In this document: positions 7,538-17,032 of the stretch, one piece after another | Layout of the letters: each line of letters starts with the position of its first letter | How positions within the stretch are numbered: the stretch's first letter is position 1 | Assembly (NCBI GenBank): GCA_016872155.1 | Contig: VHBB01000006.1 | Coordinates: 1 to 64,000, forward strand | Reading direction: 5' to 3' | DNA length: 64,000 bases | Source: Sphingomonadales bacterium | GTDB taxonomy: Bacteria > Bacteroidota > Bacteroidia > Chitinophagales > Chitinophagaceae | The notes under the pieces: generated by a model | Databases searched by the model: none | What the model was told of the DNA's origin: nothing | Seen by the model: only the letters and a program-made list of their open reading frames with translations | Position numbers and translations under genes: made by a program

Positions 7538-8722
7538 TTACGCATATTCCTCCAATGCCTTCTCTAAGCAATCCATGGCAGCATCAATGGATTCTTTGTT
7601 GAGCACATAGGCCAATCGCACCTCTTGTTTACCGAGTCCGGGGGTGCCATAAAATCCGGTGGCAGGGGCCAGCATCAGCGTTTGATTCTTATACGAGAAC
7701 GATTCTAACAACCATTGGCAAAAACGGTCGCTATCATCGATCGGAAGTTTTGCCATGGCATAAAAGGCGCCACCAGGATTGGGGCAGTAGACACCGGGTA
7801 GTTGGTTCAATCTTTTTACCAGCAGATCTCTTCGCGCTTGGTACTCGGCCTTCGGTATATCAAAGTAATTCGCAGGAAGGTCAACGGCAGCCTCTCCCAA
7901 AATTTGGGCAAGGCCGGGTGGGCTTAGTCTGGCTTGAGCAAATTTCATGGCGGTATCGTAGACCTCTTTGTTCTTGGTAACAAAAGCCCCAATGCGAGCC
8001 CCGCAGGCGCTGTAGCGTTTCGAGATGGTATCCATTACCACTACCTGTTGCTCCATGCCCTCCAGTTGCAGGGCACTCATACAAGCACCCTCATAGGCAA
8101 ATTCGCGATAGGCTTCGTCACTAAATAAATAGAGATCATGTCGTAGACAGATGCCGCGCAGTGCCATCATTTCTTTTTCGCTGTACAAATAACCGGTGGG
8201 ATTATTGGGGTTACAGATCAGGATCGCTTTTGTACGAGGGCCTATCTTTTTTTCAAAGTCTTCGATGGGGGGCAAAGCAAATCCGGTATCGATAGTAGAA
8301 GTAACCGGCACAACGGTTACACCGGCCGCGCAGGCAAATCCATTGTAGTTGGCATAGAAGGGTTCGGGAACAATAATCTCATCGCCCGGATTCAAACAAG
8401 TAAAAAATCCAAATTGAATGGCTTCGCTACCCCCGGCGGTTACAATAATTTGGTCTTTGGTAACTGTAATTCCGTTTCGCTCGTAATACTGCACCAATTT
8501 TTTTCGGTACGATTCGTTACCGGCGCTGTGGCTATATTCAAGAACGGGAATGTCGGCCTTTCGTACGGCTTCTAAAACGGTGGGTGGCGTTTCAATATCG
8601 GGTTGGCCGATGTTAAGATGATAGACCTTGATCCCTTTTTTCTTGGCTGCTTCTGCAAAGGGAACGAGTTTACGAATCGGAGAGGCGGGCATGTCAAGGC
8701 CTCGCTGTGCAATGGTTGGCAT
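7538..8722 (-). CDS. class I pyridoxal-phosphate aminotransferase (aspartate aminotransferase-like)
   Basis: A 394-residue fold-type I aminotransferase. Key positions: the cofactor-binding NPNNPTG at 171-177, D202 and Y205 that contact the pyridine ring and phenol, the Schiff-base lysine K235 in SKRYSACGARIG, and R243 contacting phosphate. A C-terminal arginine in the EVRLAY element would hold the substrate carboxylate. The SACGARIG sequence replaces the commoner NMTGWRIG, so this belongs to a subgroup; aspartate, alanine or aromatic amino acids are all possible substrates. It is transcribed divergently from the CHU_C protein gene. Its promoter (TTTG-N18-TAACTTTG, 8727-8756) ends only 4 bases before the ATG, so the mRNA is probably leaderless. 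Confidence 0.88.
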   Translation of the reverse strand: MPTIAQRGLDMPASPIRKLVPFAEAAKKKGIKVYHLNIGQPDIETPPTVLEAVRKADIPVLEYSHSAGNESYRKKLVQYYERNGITVTKDQIIVTAGGSEAIQFGFFTCLNPGDEIIVPEPFYANYNGFACAAGVTVVPVTSTIDTGFALPPIEDFEKKIGPRTKAILICNPNNPTGYLYSEKEMMALRGICLRHDLYLFSDEAYREFAYEGACMSALQLEGMEQQVVVMDTISKRYSACGARIGAFVTKNKEVYDTAMKFAQARLSPPGLAQILGEAAVDLPANYFDIPKAEYQARRDLLVKRLNQLPGVYCPNPGGAFYAMAKLPIDDSDRFCQWLLESFSYKNQTLMLAPATGFYGTPGLGKQEVRLAYVLNKESIDAAMDCLEKALEEYA

Positions 8723-8726
8723 GGCA

Positions 8727-8756
8727 CAAAGTTAAGCAAGAGCCATAGTATGCAAA
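8727..8756 (-). promoter_or_regulatory. Bacteroidota-type promoter of the aminotransferase gene
   Basis: On the minus strand TTTG (8753-8756) is separated by 18 bases from TAACTTTG (8727-8734), a full match to the TTTG/TAnnTTTG consensus. The ATG begins 4 bases downstream, too close for a normal leader. Confidence 0.7.
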
Positions 8757-8760
8757 CCAA

Positions 8761-8768
8761 TACCTTTG
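8761..8768 (+). promoter_or_regulatory. -7 box of the CHU_C protein gene
   Basis: TACCTTTG is an exact TAnnTTTG match that ends 11 bases before the ATG at 8780. No clear TTTG is present at the usual distance upstream. It lies back to back with the aminotransferase promoter. Confidence 0.5.
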
Positions 8769-8779
8769 CGCTAACCCAC

Positions 8780-10207
8780 ATGCTTCGCTACGGCACTATA
8801 TTTTTTATTTTTTTTTCACTGCTGCTTGCCAGATTGCAAGCGCAGGTTTGCTCGGGTAGTTTGGGCGACCCGGTAGTCAATATCGATTTTGGTACCGGTA
8901 CGGCGCCGGTCAACTTTACGGCCCCGGGCTATCAACTTACCACGTCGGCTTGCCCCAACGATGGATTTTATAGCATCACCACCAATCAATCAAATTGCGG
9001 AAGACAGTGGCACACGGTTAGCAGTGATCATACCGGGGGTGGGGCCTTTATGATGGTCAATGCCTCACAAACTCCGGGCGATTTTTTTGTGCAAAGCCTC
9101 TCCAACCTTTGCCCTAACACGACCTATGTGTTCTCGGCCTGGGTGCTAAATGTGGTCACTAATCCGGCTAGTATTAAACCCAATCTTGTCTTTAAGATAG
9201 AAGCGGCTGATGGTACGGTGCTGGCCCAGCATGCCACGGGCGATATTGAAGTCTTTTCGCAGCCCACTTGGCAGCAAGTTGGATTTTCTTTTACCAATGG
9301 AAATTCCGATGCTCCTGTCACCTTGCGTATTACCAACAATGCACCCGGGGGGCAAGGCAACGATCTGGCGCTTGATGATATTAGTTTTAGGGCCTGCGGT
9401 CCCATTGTTAGCGCCACCGTAACTGGGCAGGGAGACACGGTAAGGGTCTGTACCCCCGATCAACAGCCTTATGTATTACAGGCGCAAGTAACGGGTGCCA
9501 CAGCGGCCACCGCCTATCAGTGGCAAGTAAGTCGAGACACCGGTAGAACATGGACGGATATTGCAGGGGCTACCTCTCTTGCGTATGCCCGCCCAATTTC
9601 TAACCCCGGCTTGTTCTTGTATCGGTTAGGAGTTGCTGCTGCTGCTTCTATTACCGCTGGCGCTTGTCGCATTAATAGTACTGTGCAGTGGATCGATGTC
9701 TACGAACTGCCACCGACGCAGGCGGGTCCCGACAGGGTCAAGTTCGGCGGAAGTCCGGTTCGCTTACTGGCAACCGAGATCGCAGAATCCGGAACCCGCT
9801 ATAACTGGACCCCGGCTACAGGGCTCTCGGACCCCACGGCAGTAACCCCAATGGCCAATCCTGCACAAACCACCGAGTACACGCTTACAATTACGAGTCG
9901 TTATGGTTGCGTAAACAGCGACCGCGTTAAGGTAGAGGTAGTGGCCTCTTTGTTTGTGCCCAATGCTTTTACTCCTAACGGAGATGGTAAAAATGATCGC
10001 TGGACGATTCCTTTTTTGCTCCCCGAATTGGGTGCGCTGGTATCTGTGTACGACAGGGCCGGTCAAGTGCTGTATCAATCCAGGGCTAGTGTAGTAGCCT
10101 GGGATGGCACGTACAAGGGGGCTCCTCTTCCTGCCGGCATTTATGTTTACCAAATTGTCATTCCAGATGCCGAACCACTCAAGGGCACGCTATTATTGCT
10201 GCGATAA
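8780..10207 (+). CDS. secreted cell-surface protein with gliding-motility (CHU_C, T9SS type B) C-terminal domain
   Basis: A 475-residue protein. I start at the ATG at 8780 (MLRYGT) because a signal peptide follows at once (ending LQAQ) and a -7 box lies just upstream; the open frame itself extends back to 8603. The first part (about 20-210) resembles a carbohydrate-binding-like jelly roll (VNIDFGTG, then QPTWQQVGFSFTN and DLALDDISF). A PKD/Ig-like stretch follows (YQWQVSRDTGRTW), then the CHU_C domain, recognised by VPNAFTPNGDGKND and a terminal GIYVYQIV strand. CHU_C is the type B sorting signal that sends proteins to the surface through the T9SS. The binding target is unknown. A strong terminator follows. 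Confidence 0.88.
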   Translation: MLRYGTIFFIFFSLLLARLQAQVCSGSLGDPVVNIDFGTGTAPVNFTAPGYQLTTSACPNDGFYSITTNQSNCGRQWHTVSSDHTGGGAFMMVNASQTPGDFFVQSLSNLCPNTTYVFSAWVLNVVTNPASIKPNLVFKIEAADGTVLAQHATGDIEVFSQPTWQQVGFSFTNGNSDAPVTLRITNNAPGGQGNDLALDDISFRACGPIVSATVTGQGDTVRVCTPDQQPYVLQAQVTGATAATAYQWQVSRDTGRTWTDIAGATSLAYARPISNPGLFLYRLGVAAAASITAGACRINSTVQWIDVYELPPTQAGPDRVKFGGSPVRLLATEIAESGTRYNWTPATGLSDPTAVTPMANPAQTTEYTLTITSRYGCVNSDRVKVEVVASLFVPNAFTPNGDGKNDRWTIPFLLPELGALVSVYDRAGQVLYQSRASVVAWDGTYKGAPLPAGIYVYQIVIPDAEPLKGTLLLLR

Positions 10208-10233
10208 AAAAACCCTCCGCAAAGGGAGGGTTT
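10204..10233. terminator. bidirectional intrinsic terminator
   Basis: AAACCCTCC (10210-10218) and GGAGGGTTT (10225-10233) pair around a GCAAAG loop. An A-run precedes and Ts follow, so it can serve both the CHU_C gene (plus) and the converging DUF1573 gene (minus). Confidence 0.8.
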
Positions 10234-10264
10234 CAACATCTTTGGTCAATAATGCGATCCCGGA

Positions 10265-10699
10265 TCAGGATTTTTTAGCGGCAGCCTTGGGCGCTTGCTT
10301 TTGCGTTTCGGCATAGGCTTCTGCGCTCAATACCTCTCCTACGATCTTAACCACTTTTACTTCATCAATCCCGGCGAACTTAATGTTCACGTCTTTGGTA
10401 AAAGGAGCTACGGCGGCAGCGTTATACTGCACCTTTAGTTTGGCCGAAGCGCCGGGTTGAATGGGTTCGGTGATCTTTTCGGGAGTGGTGCAACCACAAC
10501 TGGCCCAGCTGTTCTCTACGACCAGGGGCTTGTTGCCGATATTTTTGATCTCGAAGGCGTAAGTAACGGGTTCGCCTTGCTTGATCTTGCCAAAATCATG
10601 CTTCTCGGTGTTCATCTTTACCAAGGCATCAACAGAAGATTGGGCAAAGGTACAGACCGAGAAAAACAGCATCAGGGATGCAAACAGTATCTTTTTCAT
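10265..10699 (-). CDS. DUF1573 periplasmic Ig-like protein
   Basis: A 144-residue protein beginning at MKKILFASL (10699). The open frame extends upstream, but the signal peptide (ending TFAQ) and the promoter at 10718-10749 fix this start. The single DUF1573 domain is plain: TEKHDFGKIKQGEPV, then FEIKNIGNKPLVVENSWASCGCT with the characteristic CxC pair, then a Pro/Gly turn and a final beta strand. Members are exported ASPM/MSP-like beta sandwiches very common in Bacteroidota; function is unknown. The tail (about 125-144) is rich in Ala and Lys. It is divergent from the E1 gene. Confidence 0.88.
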   Translation of the reverse strand: MKKILFASLMLFFSVCTFAQSSVDALVKMNTEKHDFGKIKQGEPVTYAFEIKNIGNKPLVVENSWASCGCTTPEKITEPIQPGASAKLKVQYNAAAVAPFTKDVNIKFAGIDEVKVVKIVGEVLSAEAYAETQKQAPKAAAKKS

Positions 10700-10717
10700 A
10701 ACAATGAATTTATTGAA

Positions 10718-10749
10718 CAAATATAAAGAAAACGGCGGCCAACTGCAAA
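10718..10749 (-). promoter_or_regulatory. promoter of the DUF1573 gene
   Basis: TTTG (10746-10749) and TATATTTG (10718-10725) are separated by 20 bases on the minus strand, near the ideal spacing. The start codon is 18 bases downstream. Confidence 0.72.
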
Positions 10750-10804
10750 ATTGGGGCAGGCAAACCCCCTCTTTTAGCATTTCTATAACCACACCCTTTC
10801 TTCC

Positions 10805-10812
10805 TATTTTTG
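10805..10812 (+). promoter_or_regulatory. -7 box directly before the E1 start codon
   Basis: TATTTTTG matches TAnnTTTG and ends 4 bases before the ATG at 10817. No good TTTG is seen upstream. If used, the transcript starts at or within the start codon. Confidence 0.4.
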
Positions 10813-10816
10813 TGCC

Positions 10817-13192
10817 ATGAAAAACCAGTCCCCCGATCAATTGTCGTACGACCTTTTTAAACAAGAGGTGGTCAGGGATTTTCGTACAGCCTGTCTAAGC
10901 CGCGAGATCAGCCTGCTGGGCCGCAAAGAGGTTTTGGGCGGAAAAGCCAAGTTTGGCATTTTCGGCGATGGAAAAGAAGTGGCACAGGTAGCCATGGCCA
11001 AGTTTTTCGCGCCCGGCGATTTTAGAAGCGGGTACTACCGCGATCAGACCTTTGTGCTGGCTACAGGCATGGGTACGCCCGAGGCCCTTTTTGCCCAGTT
11101 ATATGCCGATCCCGATCTGGGTAGAGAACCTTTTAGTGCCGGCCGCCAAATGAATAGTTTTTTTTCCACGCCCAATGTAGATGCAACGGGTGAATGGCTA
11201 GACCTGACGGCTACTAAAAACAGCTCAAGCGACATTGCTCCAACGGCCGGGCAAATGCCCCGCGCCCTGGGTCTGGCACATGCCTCTCGGTTGTTTCGGC
11301 AAGTAAGCGAACTACACGCTCTTACTCATTTGTCGCAAAAGGGAAACGAAGTTTGTTTTGCCACTATTGGGGATGCCTCTACGAGCGAAGGTCATTTTTG
11401 GGAGACCCTCAATGCTGCTACGGTCTTGCAAGTGCCACTGGCGGTGTTTGTATGGGATGATGGGTTTGGTATTTCGGTGCCTAAGCAGTTTCAAACCGCC
11501 AAAGGATCTATCTCTGCTGCGCTGCAAGGCATGCAACGAAACGAAAAAGAGAGCGGATTGCAGATCTATCGAGTAAAAGGATGGGACTATGCCGGCCTTT
11601 GCGAGGCGTTCGAAGAAGGCATTACGATGGCAAGAGAACAACATGTGCCTGTATTGTTTCATGTCGAAGAAATAACGCAACCGCAAGGGCACTCTACCTC
11701 TGGAAGTCACGAGCGCTACAAATCGTCAGACCGACTTGCCTTTGAAAAAAACTGGGATGGAATTGTAAAGATGCGCGAGTGGTTGCTCGAAAATGGATTA
11801 GCCTCGAAAGAAGAGGTAGACCAGATACAAACTCACGCAAAAGAGCAAGCCAAGCAAAGTCGCGACACCGCTTGGAGACAATATATACAACCGGTAAAAG
11901 AGCAAGTAGAAAAGGCGGTCTCGCTTATTACTGCGCTGTCGCAGACCGTTCCCGAAAAGGCAGCTGCGTTACAAACGATCTGTACCGAATTGCAAGCCAG
12001 CCGCGATCCGCTGCGCAGAGATGTAATGAAGGCGCTCTATCAAAGTATGGCCTGTGTAGGCAATCATGCCCACGCTTTTGCTTTAAAAGATTATCATAAC
12101 GATCTGCACCAAGAAAATCAACGGCTATACAATTCTTATCTCTACGATCAGGGCCCCAAGAGTGCTTTGCAGGTGGCGGCGGTGGCACCGGTCTATGCGC
12201 CTGATGCGCCAATGCTCAATGGGTACGAGATTATCAATAGGTATTTCGACCAAAAGTTCGCACAACAACCCAAGCTCGTGGCCTTTGGAGAAGACCTAGG
12301 GCAGATCGGTGATGTTAACCAGGGATTCAGCGGGCTACAAGAAAAATATGGAAACGAGCGGATCTTTGATACCGGTATTCGTGAGCTGACCATTATTGGG
12401 AGCGGCATCGGTATGGCCTTGCGCGGACTGCGCCCCATCGCAGAAATACAGTACCTCGATTATCTGCTCTACGGGCTTCAACCCCTTAGTGACGATGTGG
12501 CTACTTTGCATTACCGCACGGCCGGTCGTCAGAGTTGCCCACTCATTGTTCGCACCAGAGGGCATCGTCTAGAAGGTATCTGGCACAGCGGCTCCCCCAT
12601 GGGTATGATCATTAACTCTCTTCGAGGAATGCATATTTGTGTGCCCCGCAATATGACACAGGCGGCCGGCATGTACAATACCCTATTAAAAAGCAACGAT
12701 CCGGGGCTTATCATCGAATGTCTTAATGGATATCGATTAAAAGAAAAACTGCCTTCTAATCTAGACAACTTTACGGTAGCACTGGGCGTGCCCGAGGTTA
12801 TTCATGCCGGAACCGATATAACGATCGTATCGTACGGATCTACCTTGCGTGTAATAGCCGAAGCGGTGCAGCGCTTAGAGCAAGCGGGCATTAGTTGTGA
12901 GCTGATCGATGTGCAGACCTTACTTCCTTTCGATCGCCATCATCAAATTGTGGAATCCCTTAAAAAGACCAATCGTATTGTTTTTGTCGATGAGGATGTT
13001 CCGGGTGGTGCCGCTGCCTATATGTATACTACTGTAATGGAAGAGCAGGGTGGGTACCGTTATCTCGATGTAGCGCCGCGAACCATTACGGCCAAGGCGC
13101 ATCGACCGGCCTACGGCAGTGACGGAGATTACTTTAGTAAACCCAATGCCGAAGAGATCGAGCGGGTTATCAAAGAAATGATGGCAGAGTAG
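10817..13192 (+). CDS. branched-chain 2-oxo acid dehydrogenase E1, alpha and beta subunits fused
   Basis: A 791-residue, thiamine-diphosphate-dependent E1 that decarboxylates 2-oxoisovalerate-type acids and passes the acyl group to the lipoyl E2. The alpha half (about 1-380) has the cofactor loop starting GDASTSEG and ending WDDGFGIS; the usual paired Asn is replaced by Asp-Asp, as I recall for fused relatives. The beta half (from about 470) has FGEDLGQIGDVNQGF, EIQYLDYLLYGLQPL, and the C-terminal VDEDVPGGAAAYM. Single-chain alpha-beta fusions are common in Bacteroidota. E2 and E3 genes are not in the window. Products could feed branched fatty acid synthesis. Pyruvate is the alternative substrate, but overall the pattern favours branched acids. 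Confidence 0.87.
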   Translation: MKNQSPDQLSYDLFKQEVVRDFRTACLSREISLLGRKEVLGGKAKFGIFGDGKEVAQVAMAKFFAPGDFRSGYYRDQTFVLATGMGTPEALFAQLYADPDLGREPFSAGRQMNSFFSTPNVDATGEWLDLTATKNSSSDIAPTAGQMPRALGLAHASRLFRQVSELHALTHLSQKGNEVCFATIGDASTSEGHFWETLNAATVLQVPLAVFVWDDGFGISVPKQFQTAKGSISAALQGMQRNEKESGLQIYRVKGWDYAGLCEAFEEGITMAREQHVPVLFHVEEITQPQGHSTSGSHERYKSSDRLAFEKNWDGIVKMREWLLENGLASKEEVDQIQTHAKEQAKQSRDTAWRQYIQPVKEQVEKAVSLITALSQTVPEKAAALQTICTELQASRDPLRRDVMKALYQSMACVGNHAHAFALKDYHNDLHQENQRLYNSYLYDQGPKSALQVAAVAPVYAPDAPMLNGYEIINRYFDQKFAQQPKLVAFGEDLGQIGDVNQGFSGLQEKYGNERIFDTGIRELTIIGSGIGMALRGLRPIAEIQYLDYLLYGLQPLSDDVATLHYRTAGRQSCPLIVRTRGHRLEGIWHSGSPMGMIINSLRGMHICVPRNMTQAAGMYNTLLKSNDPGLIIECLNGYRLKEKLPSNLDNFTVALGVPEVIHAGTDITIVSYGSTLRVIAEAVQRLEQAGISCELIDVQTLLPFDRHHQIVESLKKTNRIVFVDEDVPGGAAAYMYTTVMEEQGGYRYLDVAPRTITAKAHRPAYGSDGDYFSKPNAEEIERVIKEMMAE

Positions 13193-13217
13193 GCAGCAGC
13201 TTGGCACTTTGGCCATG

Positions 13218-13940
13218 CTAGCCCATATTGTGAAAGACTTTTTGCACGTCCTCGTCTTGCTCTAACTTCTCGATCAGTTTACTTACTTCTTCGGCCTGTT
13301 CATCACTAACAGGAACGGTTACAGTAGGTATCCATTCTAATTCTGCGCTGAGAGGAGTGATCGATCTGTCTTCGAACGCTTTTTGCATATTGCCAAAGTC
13401 GGTGAATCCGCAGCGAGCCACCAATATCTCTTCGCCAGTTTCGCCGGTACTTTCTCCCAGCTCTTCGAGTCCTGCATCGATCAGTTCTAGTTCGAGCAAT
13501 TCGGCATCAAGACCCTCGGGTTTTAATTTAAAAACGCCCATCTTTTTAAACTGAAACGAAACGCTTCCACTGTTTCCCAGTGCGCCACCTCCTTTATTGA
13601 AATGCGATTTTACGTTGGCTACGGTGCGAACGTGATTGTCGGTAGCGGTCTCTACCAAAATAGCTACACCATGCGGGCCATATCCCTCGTACAAGATCTC
13701 GTCATAGTTGGCCATTTCTTTACCGAGCGCTCTTTTAATGGCTGCTTCTACCCGGTCTTTGGGCATGTTGACAGACTTCGCATTTTGAACACATCTTCTA
13801 AGGGCGGGATTGGTGTTAGGGTCCGTGCCTCCGGCTTTTACCGCGATCACGATCTCTTTTCCGATGCGTGTAAACTGCTTGGCCATGCGATCCCAGCGGG
13901 CGAACATGGTCGATTTTCTAACTTCAAATATGCGTCCCAT
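13218..13940 (-). CDS. YebC/PmpR-family protein
   Basis: A 240-residue member of the YebC family. The start at 13940 ([13 protein letters not shown]) fits the Bacteroidota form of the N-terminus and lies 20 bases after a TATTTTTG box (13961-13968); the frame's earlier start at 13982 would place the promoter inside the gene. Family features: the [11 protein letters not shown] segment, [19 protein letters not shown], and the [10 protein letters not shown] strand. Relatives were described as DNA-binding regulators, and newer work ties some to ribosome function at proline-rich stretches. Which applies here is unknown. It converges on the E1 gene. Confidence 0.9.
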   Translation of the reverse strand: MGRIFEVRKSTMFARWDRMAKQFTRIGKEIVIAVKAGGTDPNTNPALRRCVQNAKSVNMPKDRVEAAIKRALGKEMANYDEILYEGYGPHGVAILVETATDNHVRTVANVKSHFNKGGGALGNSGSVSFQFKKMGVFKLKPEGLDAELLELELIDAGLEELGESTGETGEEILVARCGFTDFGNMQKAFEDRSITPLSAELEWIPTVTVPVSDEQAEEVSKLIEKLEQDEDVQKVFHNMG

Positions 13941-13986
13941 ACGGTAGGGGTTAAGGGCTGCAAAAATACGCCATTGTGTCAAAAGA

Positions 13987-14011
13987 AAAACCGCCTCAGC
14001 GAGACGGTTTT
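13987..14011 (-). terminator. intrinsic terminator of the APC permease gene
   Basis: AAAACCGcCTC-agc-GAGaCGGTTTT forms a long stem with a single mismatch, 31 bases downstream of the permease stop codon, and in the minus direction runs into T residues. Confidence 0.72.
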
Positions 14012-14041
14012 ACATAACGAAGCGTCATTGGCAAGCGATCG

Positions 14042-15538
14042 TTATGAAGTTCTTAGCTTACTTCTGTGGCGGCTAAAGGTAAAATAGATCACGAGCCCAA
14101 TGACCATCCAGATCATCGCTACTTTGAGCGTTTGTGCGTCGAGTCCGGCGATCATGGCCAGGCAAATAACCGCACCCAAGGTAGAGACCAGCGGAACGGC
14201 AGGCGTTCTAAACGGTCTTTCGATGTTTGGCGATTTTACCCGCAAGATCCACACACCAATACTCACCAATACAAAAGCGAATAAGGTACCGAAGCTGGTG
14301 AGGTCACCCGCCACATGTCCGGGAACAAACGCGGCGAAAGCACCCACGAAAACAAAGAGGATCCAGTTGGCTTTGTAGGGAGTTTGATATTTTTTATGCA
14401 ATACTCCAAAAGCGCTGGGAATAAGTCCGTCGTTGCTCATGGTATAAAAAATACGACTCTGTCCCATTAACATTACAAGAATAACAGAAGAAAAACCGGC
14501 CAAGATGGCTATGGTAACTGCTTGGGCGAGCCATTGGTATTCCTTCATATAGGTACTAATGGCATAGGCTACCGATGCTTCTCTTCCTTTTTCGGGATCC
14601 ACAAAGTCGCTCCAAGGGGCCACACCTGTTAGCACATGCCCAAACAAAATGTACAGTATGGTACAGACGGCCAGCGATCCCATAATACCAATGGGCATAT
14701 CGCGCTTGGGGTTCTTTGCTTCTTGGGCAGCCGTACTTACGGCATCAAACCCAATAAAGGCAAAGAAAACGATCGCTGCTCCACCCAACACTCCTCCCCA
14801 GCCATGCTTGTTCCAGCCGCTGTAATCGGCAATTACTTTACCGGCTTGGTCCGTTACGGCGGCCGTTCCCTCAGGAATCAAGTAGGGGGTGTGATTAGCA
14901 GGGTTAATGTATTGCCAACCGATCGCGATAAACAAGATCACAATGGCCACTTTTACAAAAACGATAATAGCATTTACGATCGCAGATTCTTGCGTTCCCT
15001 TAATAAGTAGAAGTGTTAGGGCCAGCAAGATTACAAGAGCGGGGGCATTCATGATGCCTTGGTGCAACACCCCGGCAGAGTCGGTAAAGCTCTCAAAGGG
15101 AGAGTGACACCATTCATATGGAACGGCCCCTCCCAGTAGCTTATTTAAGTATTCACTCCAGGCAATGGCCACAGTGGCCGCACCCAGGGCATATTCCATA
15201 ATCAGCGCCCAGCCAATAATCCAAGCGATCAGCTCGCCCATGGTTACATACGAGTAGGCATAGGCGCTACCGGCAATGGGAATCATAGAGGCGAATTCGG
15301 CATAGCAAAGACCGGCAAAGGCACAGCCAATGGCGGCAATAACAAACGAGAGGGTAACGGCGGGTCCAGCTGCCTGACCGGCTGCTGCAGCCGTGCGAAC
15401 AAACAAACCGGCGCCGATAATGGCACCGATACCAAGGGCCACCAGATTGCCGGCGCCTAATGTTCTTTTCAGACCTTTCTCACTGTCGGCCGCCTGTGCC
15501 AATATCTGGTCCAGCGGCTTTTTTGCAAATAAGCTCAT
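14042..15538 (-). CDS. APC-family amino acid permease (cationic amino acid transporter-like)
   Basis: A 498-residue inner-membrane permease with about twelve helices. The N-terminal substrate loop GIGAIIGAGLFVRTA in helix 1 is the APC hallmark, and GFDAVSTAAQEAKNPKRDMP in the helix 6-7 region is typical of the CAT/YfnA branch, which carries lysine, arginine or neutral amino acids. A soluble N-terminal stretch (about 1-28, KKPLDQILAQAADSEKGLKRTL) matches that branch. It lies 48 bases after a second APC gene on the same strand, ends in a strong terminator, and is probably cotranscribed. The substrate is not certain. Confidence 0.88.
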   Translation of the reverse strand: MSLFAKKPLDQILAQAADSEKGLKRTLGAGNLVALGIGAIIGAGLFVRTAAAAGQAAGPAVTLSFVIAAIGCAFAGLCYAEFASMIPIAGSAYAYSYVTMGELIAWIIGWALIMEYALGAATVAIAWSEYLNKLLGGAVPYEWCHSPFESFTDSAGVLHQGIMNAPALVILLALTLLLIKGTQESAIVNAIIVFVKVAIVILFIAIGWQYINPANHTPYLIPEGTAAVTDQAGKVIADYSGWNKHGWGGVLGGAAIVFFAFIGFDAVSTAAQEAKNPKRDMPIGIMGSLAVCTILYILFGHVLTGVAPWSDFVDPEKGREASVAYAISTYMKEYQWLAQAVTIAILAGFSSVILVMLMGQSRIFYTMSNDGLIPSAFGVLHKKYQTPYKANWILFVFVGAFAAFVPGHVAGDLTSFGTLFAFVLVSIGVWILRVKSPNIERPFRTPAVPLVSTLGAVICLAMIAGLDAQTLKVAMIWMVIGLVIYFTFSRHRSKLRTS

Positions 15539-15586
15539 GCGTTGGTTTTTAGGAATCTCTAAGATAGTGATTGATGCTAAAACTCC

Positions 15587-17032
15587 TTACTTTTTTGTGG
15601 TGGATGGCTGTTGACCCAGGGCCAGGTAGTATAGAGGAATACCGAGCAGTACGATAATGAGTCCGGGCCAGGTGTACTCTGGTTTATAGATGATCAGCAA
15701 TACACAAAACGCCGCACCCAATAGCATATAGAGGGCCGGCAAAAAGGGATAACCAAATGCACGGTAGGGGCGGGGAAGATCGGGTCTTTTTTTGCGCAAA
15801 ATAAAAATACCGGCAATGGTCAACATATAGAACAGCACCACCACAAAAGAGATCATATCGAGCAATTGTCCGTAGCGGCCACTCAGACTCCACACCGCGG
15901 CCACTCCGCATTGCAGCCATAGGGCAGCTTGCGGCACGGACTGTTGATTGAGCGTGCCGACTTTTTTAAAGAAAAGACCGTCTTTGGCCATTGTATAATA
16001 CACCCTTGCACCGGCCATGATCAGTCCGTTATTGCATCCGAAGGTCGCAACCATAATCAGTATCGCGATCAGAAGGGTGCCCACCGATGGAAAGATGCTA
16101 TTGGCCGCAGCTACTGCGACTCTGTCGTCGGTTGGAAAGGCTAACTGGTCGAGCGGTAGCACATTTAAGTACATTAAGTTGGCGGCAACATAGATGAGGG
16201 TAACAACTAAGGTTCCCAGTAACAGACTCAGGCCAATGTTTCGCTGGGGATTTTTCATTTCGCCTGCAATAAAGGTAACGTTGTTCCAGGCGTCCGAACT
16301 AAAGATAGAACCCACCATCGAGGCGGCAATCGCCCCCAGCAAAGCAGCTCCTGATATGGGTAGCCACGCTCCGGCGACCAACGCCCCGGCCTCATTTTTT
16401 ACACCACTGTTTTGCAGAGCCTTGAATCCGGTAGACCAGTTGGCGGCCCAGTAACTTTCTTTGGTCAATAAAAATCCAAACACGATCAATCCGAAAAGCG
16501 CAAGCAATTTGGCACTGGTAAAAAGGGTTTGAATAAACTTACCTTCTTTTACCCCTCTTGAATTGATATAAGTGAGTAACACAATAATAAAGATCCCCAC
16601 TAATTGTCCGGCATAGATCTTTAGAAAGCCGAGATCGAAAAGAAGGTTATTGTTGCCGAGCTCCGGAACCAGGTAGGCCAAGAACTTTGAGAAGGCCACC
16701 CCAACGGCAGCGATGGTAGCCGTTTGAATGACGGCAAAAAAACTCCAGCCATACAAAAAGCCCATCAGGGGATTGTACGCCTCTTTTAAATAGACATATT
16801 GCCCGCCTGCCTTCGGAAACATACCACTTAATTCCCCGTAGCTAACTGCCGCTGTTATGGTCATAAATCCGGTGAGTACCCACACGGCAATCAACCAGCC
16901 TGCACTACCCACATTGCGCAAGATGTCGGCACTTACAATAAAAATGCCCGAGCCGATCATCGATCCCGCAACGATCATCGTGCCGTCCAAAAGTCCCAGT
17001 GAGGATTTAAAAGAGGCGTTGTTCTCTGCCAT
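15587..17032 (-). CDS. APC-family amino acid permease (LAT/SteT-like)
   Basis: A 481-residue permease with about twelve helices. Helix 1 carries VAGSMIGSGIFIVSADI, the unwound substrate-binding region of the APC fold, and the GEMKNPQRNIGLSL loop is typical of the L-type (LAT/SteT) branch, which exchanges neutral amino acids. The related gene at 14042 follows 48 bases later, so the two are likely one transcript with complementary substrate ranges. The divergent DAACS symporter lies 133 bases away. The alternative is a serine/threonine exchanger. Confidence 0.88.
   Translation of the reverse strand: MAENNASFKSSLGLLDGTMIVAGSMIGSGIFIVSADILRNVGSAGWLIAVWVLTGFMTITAAVSYGELSGMFPKAGGQYVYLKEAYNPLMGFLYGWSFFAVIQTATIAAVGVAFSKFLAYLVPELGNNNLLFDLGFLKIYAGQLVGIFIIVLLTYINSRGVKEGKFIQTLFTSAKLLALFGLIVFGFLLTKESYWAANWSTGFKALQNSGVKNEAGALVAGAWLPISGAALLGAIAASMVGSIFSSDAWNNVTFIAGEMKNPQRNIGLSLLLGTLVVTLIYVAANLMYLNVLPLDQLAFPTDDRVAVAAANSIFPSVGTLLIAILIMVATFGCNNGLIMAGARVYYTMAKDGLFFKKVGTLNQQSVPQAALWLQCGVAAVWSLSGRYGQLLDMISFVVVLFYMLTIAGIFILRKKRPDLPRPYRAFGYPFLPALYMLLGAAFCVLLIIYKPEYTWPGLIIVLLGIPLYYLALGQQPSTTKK

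Noticed and set aside
8603-8779. Upstream extension of the CHU_C frame
   Set aside because: It is antisense to the aminotransferase start and lacks a signal peptide; the -7 box and signal peptide fit the start at 8780.
13941-13982. Longer YebC N-terminus
   Set aside because: A TATTTTTG box lies inside it and the family start is MGRIFEVRK.
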